Shown here: positions 59,525-64,000 of the stretch, piece after piece
Layout of the letters: every line of letters begins with the position of its first letter
How positions within the stretch are numbered: position 1 is the stretch's first letter
Source of the DNA: Pedobacter kyonggii
GTDB lineage: Bacteria; Bacteroidota; Bacteroidia; Sphingobacteriales; Sphingobacteriaceae
Reading direction: 5' to 3'
DNA: 64,000 bases
Assembly: GCF_004310665.1 (NCBI RefSeq)
Contig: NZ_SIXF01000024.1
Coordinates: 1-64,000 of the forward strand
Translations under genes and position numbers: made by a program
Notes under the pieces: model-generated
Told to the model about the DNA's origin: nothing
What the model saw: only the letters and a program-made list of their open reading frames with translations
The model's database searches: none

Positions 59525-61015
59525 ATGAAAAATATTAAAAAATATATATATATGGCTATTGGGGTTAGTATTTTAGCTTCAAGCTGTAATAAATTTCGTG
59601 AGTTTGGCGATACGAATGTTGACCAGACAAGGGTAGCAAAAGCGGCAACAAAGGCTTTGTTAACTTATGCAATACAAAAAAGTCAAGTTAATGGAGCTAC
59701 TAATGCTAATCCCACCACAATTTTGTCTTCAACAGGGGCGATTTTTGGACAGCACATTTCTGAGGGGCCATATTTAACAGTGTCTCCTTTTAATGACGCC
59801 GGAAGTACATTGAACCCTAGTTACTATGGTTTCTATTCTGAGGTGCTTAAAAACTTAAATCAGGTAATTACTTTTGCAAAGGCAGGTGCACCTGAAGCAG
59901 ATGCTGCTGCAAATGGTTCTTTAAATAACCAAATTGCTGTAGCCCGTATCATGAAAGCTTATGTATTTTGGAAAGTAACCGATAGATGGGGAGATGTACC
60001 TTATGCTGAGGCCTTAAATAGTGAGAACATTACGCCTAAATTTTCAAAACAGGAAGATATTTATAAGGATCTTTTTAAAGAACTGAAAGAAGCGGTTGCC
60101 CAGATGGATGGTGGTGCAGGACCTACAGGTGATATTATGTTTGATGGCGATATGACTTCATGGAAAAAATTTGCAGCTACCCAAAGATTGTTAATGGCAT
60201 TAAGACTTTCAAAAGTTTATCCCAATGCAGGTGAATTAGCAGCAACTGAATTTGCTTCTGCTGTAGCAGCTACCCCACTTGCAGCGAGTGAAACATTAAC
60301 TTATAAGTTTTTAAGTGGCGATCCAAATAACTATAACCCATGGTATAATAATTATAGCATTTCTAATCGTAATGATTTTGCAATCAGTAAAACTTTAGTT
60401 GACATTATGAAGAATAATGGTACAGGTACTGATCCAAGATTGCCTATTTACGGTGAAGTTTTAGCAGGAAATCAAGTTGTTGGGTTGGAATTTGGTACCC
60501 AAGTTCAAACTAATATTCCAAATTCATATAGTCGTATCGGAACTACCTTGAGAGGCGCGGGCTCGCCAGCATATATTTTTACTGGCGCTCAAGTTCAGTT
60601 TGCTTTAGCTGAAGCGGCTAAAAGAGGTTGGATAGCCGGAGGTGATGCAACTGCCGCAACATACTATAACGCAGGTATAGATGCATCATTGGCTCAATAT
60701 GGTGTTGCTAGCCCAACATTTAAAGCCGCTACAGGTATTGTTTATAATCCAACAACTGCATTACAGCAAATTGGTACGCAAAGATGGATTGCGCTGTATT
60801 TAGATGGTTGGGAAGCTTGGACGGAATTTAGAAGAACAGGTTTCCCTGCATTGGTTCCAGGACCCAACTCTCAAAATGGAACAGTTATTCCTAGGCGTGT
60901 AGGCTACCCTACCGCTGATCAAACTACAAATAGAGATAATTACAATGCTGCATTAGCTCAACAAGGTTGGTCAAGTAATGGGATTAACAATAGAATGTGG
61001 TGGGATAAACCATAA
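59525..61015 (+). CDS. SusD/RagB-family surface lipoprotein
   Basis: 496 residues with lipobox LASSC (C21). A SusD-like helical TPR fold follows: KNLNQVITFAKAGAPEADAA, AYVFWKVTDRWGDVPYAEAL and, in the C-terminal part, QRWIALYLDGWEAWTEFRRT are characteristic of the SusD/RagB and SusD-like_2 types. It forms the lid of the SusC transporter encoded directly upstream. A strong terminator follows, closing the two-gene unit. Confidence 0.95.
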   Translation: MKNIKKYIYMAIGVSILASSCNKFREFGDTNVDQTRVAKAATKALLTYAIQKSQVNGATNANPTTILSSTGAIFGQHISEGPYLTVSPFNDAGSTLNPSYYGFYSEVLKNLNQVITFAKAGAPEADAAANGSLNNQIAVARIMKAYVFWKVTDRWGDVPYAEALNSENITPKFSKQEDIYKDLFKELKEAVAQMDGGAGPTGDIMFDGDMTSWKKFAATQRLLMALRLSKVYPNAGELAATEFASAVAATPLAASETLTYKFLSGDPNNYNPWYNNYSISNRNDFAISKTLVDIMKNNGTGTDPRLPIYGEVLAGNQVVGLEFGTQVQTNIPNSYSRIGTTLRGAGSPAYIFTGAQVQFALAEAAKRGWIAGGDATAATYYNAGIDASLAQYGVASPTFKAATGIVYNPTTALQQIGTQRWIALYLDGWEAWTEFRRTGFPALVPGPNSQNGTVIPRRVGYPTADQTTNRDNYNAALAQQGWSSNGINNRMWWDKP

Positions 61016-61039
61016 TTAAATTATAATCATTAAATTTAG

Positions 61040-61070
61040 AGGAGCTTTATTAGTAAAGCTCCTTTTTTTT
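61040..61070 (+). terminator. Terminator after susD
   Basis: A 10 bp stem AGGAGCTTTA/TAAAGCTCCT (61040-61049 with 61054-61063) is followed by eight T residues. Confidence 0.92.
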
Positions 61071-61084
61071 AAAATCATAATTAG

Positions 61085-61771
61085 ATGAAACGATTTATTA
61101 ATGCGCTGATTTTTTTAACTCTCTCATCAATCAGTATTTTAAATGCTCAAGAGTTTTTTAGATTAAAAGAGTCGATCGGAATGCCACTCAGGTCCAGGAG
61201 TTATGTTGATCTTAAAGGATCGCCATATTTTATAAATACTTGGAGTAAAGGATTAATTAAACAATCAAACGGACAAAGCATTAAGGATATCGATCTTAAA
61301 TATGACCAGCTCCAAGATGAATTGATATTTAAGGATGCTAAGGGACAGGAGCTTGGTTTTGCCGTTCCTGTAACCGAGTTTAAGATTGATTATATTATCA
61401 ATGGATTGGCAAAATCATCATTGTTCAGAAATGGATTCGAGCCTTTCAAGGGCTCTACGCTGCTAAATTATTATGAAATTTTATATAAAGGACAATTAAG
61501 TTTAGCGAAAAAAAATGTAAAGAGAATAGAGGAATATCGAGAGTATAATTCTGCAACAACAACAAAATCAATTATAGAAAGAGTAAAATATTACTATTAT
61601 AGTGCAAATAAACTATTTGAATTTAAAAGAGATAATAATTCAATTAAGGAGGCTTTTGGTAACAGTGCAATCCCTCTACTCGCTTATATTAAGGAAAATA
61701 AGTTCAACTTAAAAAATGATGAGGATCTAATTAAAATATTTAACTTTTATTCGACCCAATTACATCAATAG
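61085..61771 (+). CDS. Hypothetical secreted protein
   Basis: 228 residues with a signal peptide ending LNAQ. The mature protein is Lys/Tyr/Phe-rich, with beta-character in the middle (QDELIFKDAKGQELGFAVPV) and helices at the end (LLAYIKENKFNLKNDEDLIK). No motif is recognised. It sits 70 nt behind the susD terminator. A decayed relative of its C-terminal part follows at 61945-62110, so the gene was once duplicated in tandem. Confidence 0.78.
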   Translation: MKRFINALIFLTLSSISILNAQEFFRLKESIGMPLRSRSYVDLKGSPYFINTWSKGLIKQSNGQSIKDIDLKYDQLQDELIFKDAKGQELGFAVPVTEFKIDYIINGLAKSSLFRNGFEPFKGSTLLNYYEILYKGQLSLAKKNVKRIEEYREYNSATTTKSIIERVKYYYYSANKLFEFKRDNNSIKEAFGNSAIPLLAYIKENKFNLKNDEDLIKIFNFYSTQLHQ

Positions 61772-61944
61772 GCCCTTAATAACCCTAAATGAATAACACT
61801 GTTTTTTTCTTTATTGCATCATATTTTTAATGCATTATAGGATCTATCCAGTTTAATATTGTCCAATCTTTATTTTATAAAGCAAGTTTAAAGAAATTTA
61901 TATTGAATGGGATAGGCTCTCTTTCATGCTGGTAATTCTATTAA

Positions 61945-62110
61945 TCAAATTTAAGAAGATAGAGGTATTTTTAAAATAGATTGATTGGAACAAATCGATT
62001 AGCCGCTTTGGGTAACAGAAGAGTTAACAAAGTACACAAAAGAGAATAAACTAGATATAAAGTCTACTGACGGGATTGTTAAGCTGTTAAGCTATTACGA
62101 AACGCTGTAG
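61945..62110 (+). pseudogene. Decayed paralogue of the gene at 61085-61771
   Basis: The frame 62021-62110 reads ELTKYTKENKLDIKSTDGIV and KLLSYYETL-stop. It aligns without gaps to the C-terminus of the upstream protein (PLLAYIKENKFNLKNDEDLI KIFNFYSTQL). Just before it, in a neighbouring frame, KKIEVFLK-stop-IDWNKSISRFG aligns to NKLFEFKRDNNSIKEAFG. At least one frameshift and one in-frame stop are present; the N-terminal half and signal peptide are not recognisable. Confidence 0.7.
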
Positions 62111-62129
62111 CGAGTGAGAGGTTATATTG

Positions 62130-62157
62130 AAAGGAGTTCGGTAGATGGGCTCCTTTT
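62130..62157 (+). terminator. Terminator after the decayed paralogue
   Basis: AAAGGAG/CTCCTTT (62130-62136 with 62150-62156) runs into a T-run. It survives although the gene before it has decayed. Confidence 0.6.
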
Positions 62158-62308
62158 TGCATATAAAGACTAAAAAACAACTAAAAGCTTAAGGATATTT
62201 ATTTTTAAGGTAATATAAATGTCATAAAGGTCTGCTGTTCTCAAATCATCCGAAGCTATTTTTTAAATTCGACGCCTAAATAAATAATTATTAATTAACT
62301 TCAATTTC

Positions 62309-64000
62309 ATGAAAAAACTTCTACAAAGTTTGTTCATACTTTTGTTTTTTGCATCTACCGCAATAGCTCAAGACAGAACAATTACTGGTACGGTAACGTC
62401 TTCAGACGACAAACTGCCGATTCCTGGAGTAAGCGTAAGGGTAACAGGTACACAAATCGGAACCGTTACAGACGCTAATGGTAAATACTCCGTTAAAGTT
62501 CCCTCGGGTTCGAAAACCTTAGACTTTTCTTTTATCGGTTATCTGGTTAAAAACCAGGCAATAACCGCATCAAACACAATTAATGTCACTTTAGAATCTG
62601 ATGCTAAAACGCTTTCAGATGTAGTTGTAGTGGGTTATGGTCAACAAAGCAAAGCGTTAACCACCCAAACTACTGCTACAGTTAAGGCTGAATCGTTTAA
62701 AAACATGCCGATTCAAACGCCACAACAAGCGTTACAAGGCCAGGCTGCGGGTGTTAATATGATTAACTCTTCAGGTGTTTTAGGTTCTGAAGCGCAAATT
62801 ACCATTCGTGGTGGTGGGTCAATCAGTGCCGGAGGCCGACCTTTATATGTAGTGGATGGTGTTCCTTTAAATAGTAACGGTACTGAATACGGGCAAACTC
62901 AAGGTGGATCTTCAGCTTTGAACCCATTAATTAATATCAGCCCAAATGATATCGAAAGCATGACGGTTTTGAAGGATGCATCTGCGGTAGCGATTTATGG
63001 ATCGCGTGGTGCAAATGGGGTAATTTTAATTACCACTAAAAAAGGTGCCTCTGGTAAAACCAGAATCAATGCAGATTACCAAAATGGCTTCTCTTCTCCA
63101 ACCGCATTAGATGAAATGATGACCGCAGATCAGTTCCGTCAGTTCAGAACAGATTATCTTAAAGCAAACAATACAGCTGTGCCTGCTTATCCAACAACTA
63201 GTTTTAACTGGCTTGATGGTATTGTGCGTACTGGCAAGTCAAATACTGTCAATTTAAGCGCAAGTGGTGGTGATGATAAAACTAAGTTTTATTTAGGTGG
63301 AACTTATTCTGATGAAAGTGGTTATACTTTAGGAAACAATTTAAAACGTTTATCAGGAAGATTAAACATAGATCATAAAATTTCTGATAAATTCACAGTA
63401 GGCTTAAATTACAACTTGTCGCATATCGACATGGATCGTATTGGAGCAGAAAATAACACTTATGCGCCAATAACCGCGGCATATTTACAACTGCCTTATG
63501 TTACGCCATACGGACCAGACGGCAAATTTCAAAACACGGGTTTCGTAGCCAACGTTATTGCGATTGCTGAAACTGGTATCAATAAAAACTATTCGGATAG
63601 AAGTACAGGTAATGCTTACTTGGAATATAAAATTGTTCCTGGACTAAGATTGAAAACTGATTGGGGTATTGATAACTATGCCATTGATGAGAAATATCGT
63701 GAAACTGATTTGTTAACTCCTGGAGGTTATGCATATAGAACACACTATACAGATAATAAATGGGTAAATACCAATACCTTAAATTATGACAAGACTTTCG
63801 GGAAACATACCATTGCTGCTTTAGCAGGTTATAGTTTTGAAACGGCTACATTAACTCAAATGATGGTTGAGGGATCTGGTTTTGTAAGTGATGACCTTCC
63901 AAACGTAGGATCAGCTTCAACACCAATAACTGCATCTGAAAACGTTTACGACTGGGCACTGCAATCATTTTTTGGGCGTTTTAACTATGACTTTGATAAG
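62309..64000 (+). CDS. Second SusC/RagA-family protein, 3' end outside window
   Basis: 564 codons are visible and the frame is open at the right edge. Signal peptide ending AIAQD, CarboxypepD_reg-like domain (GTVTSSDDKLPIPGVSVRVT), TonB-linked region VVVVGYGQQSKALTT and plug (GVNMINSSGVLGSEAQITIR; VVDGVPLNSNGTEYGQT; VLKDASAVAIYGSRGANGVI). The barrel is incomplete. Its first 28 nt are identical to those of the susC at 56343, and the signal peptide and first domain remain close, while the plug is clearly different. A SusD partner probably follows outside the window. Confidence 0.95.
   Translation, partial: MKKLLQSLFILLFFASTAIAQDRTITGTVTSSDDKLPIPGVSVRVTGTQIGTVTDANGKYSVKVPSGSKTLDFSFIGYLVKNQAITASNTINVTLESDAKTLSDVVVVGYGQQSKALTTQTTATVKAESFKNMPIQTPQQALQGQAAGVNMINSSGVLGSEAQITIRGGGSISAGGRPLYVVDGVPLNSNGTEYGQTQGGSSALNPLINISPNDIESMTVLKDASAVAIYGSRGANGVILITTKKGASGKTRINADYQNGFSSPTALDEMMTADQFRQFRTDYLKANNTAVPAYPTTSFNWLDGIVRTGKSNTVNLSASGGDDKTKFYLGGTYSDESGYTLGNNLKRLSGRLNIDHKISDKFTVGLNYNLSHIDMDRIGAENNTYAPITAAYLQLPYVTPYGPDGKFQNTGFVANVIAIAETGINKNYSDRSTGNAYLEYKIVPGLRLKTDWGIDNYAIDEKYRETDLLTPGGYAYRTHYTDNKWVNTNTLNYDKTFGKHTIAALAGYSFETATLTQMMVEGSGFVSDDLPNVGSASTPITASENVYDWALQSFFGRFNYDFDK

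Noticed and set aside
1-64000. CRISPR array, tRNA, rRNA or tmRNA genes
   Set aside because: I scanned the intergenic regions by eye for spaced direct repeats and cloverleaf-like or rRNA sequence and recognised none; a covariance-model search was not possible.

Overview
The window reads as chromosomal DNA of a Bacteroidota bacterium, most probably family Sphingobacteriaceae (Pedobacter-like). The support is two SusC genes with a SusD, a GldH lipoprotein, a RicT with a Cys-rich N-terminus and an Asn/Gln-rich tail, an S16 with a long Ala/Glu tail, a DUF5916 protein, a DUF3078 protein, and promoters of the TAnnTTTG type. No rRNA, tRNA, CRISPR array or complete insertion sequence was recognised.

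Layout. 1-900: the 3' end of a probable transposase gene, a loop-free palindrome and a deoxyribonucleotidase. 900-8700: the ribosome/tRNA-modification cluster rpsP-rimM-trmD-rplS, interrupted by a lipoprotein gene and by a 4.5 kb islet (response regulator, 7TM histidine kinase, WG-repeat protein, two small proteins). The islet is bracketed by two copies of the trmD 3' end. 8700-18800: MscS channel, psd, hpt, a stand-alone GT51 glycosyltransferase, Mrp and NfuA-type Fe-S proteins, def, an M16 peptidase. 18900-28200: S9 peptidase, proB-proA, a beta-CASP nuclease, DJ-1/PfpI and Crp-type genes. 28500-34200: a SanA-like gene, then comM split into an N-terminal and a C-terminal remnant by about 4 kb carrying an XRE regulator, a frameshifted alpha/beta hydrolase, a thioredoxin-like protein and a secreted metalloprotease. 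34200-45100: ffh, a DUF5916 protein, a divergent AraC/siderophore-interacting pair with a two-copy operator-like repeat, DUF3078, two glucosaminidase-LysM proteins, an O-methyltransferase and ruvX. 45100-56000: a large inverted-repeat element, then holB-ricT-gldH, a TonB-dependent receptor, murF and an M14 carboxypeptidase. 56300-64000: a SusC/SusD pair, a small secreted protein, a decayed paralogue of that protein, and the start of a second SusC that runs off the window.

Most genes are housekeeping: translation, protein targeting, Fe-S assembly, proline synthesis, wall synthesis and turnover, and outer-membrane nutrient uptake. The unusual content is between and inside them: two islets in otherwise conserved gene contexts, at least four decayed genes, and several families of dispersed intergenic repeats (GTCATYCTGAG palindromes, GGTTAATTG-type AT-rich repeats, a roughly 100 nt element seen three times, loop-free palindromes at convergent gene ends). 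I did not find a clearly new multi-gene system. The islet in comM and the att-like islet behind trmD are the best places to look.
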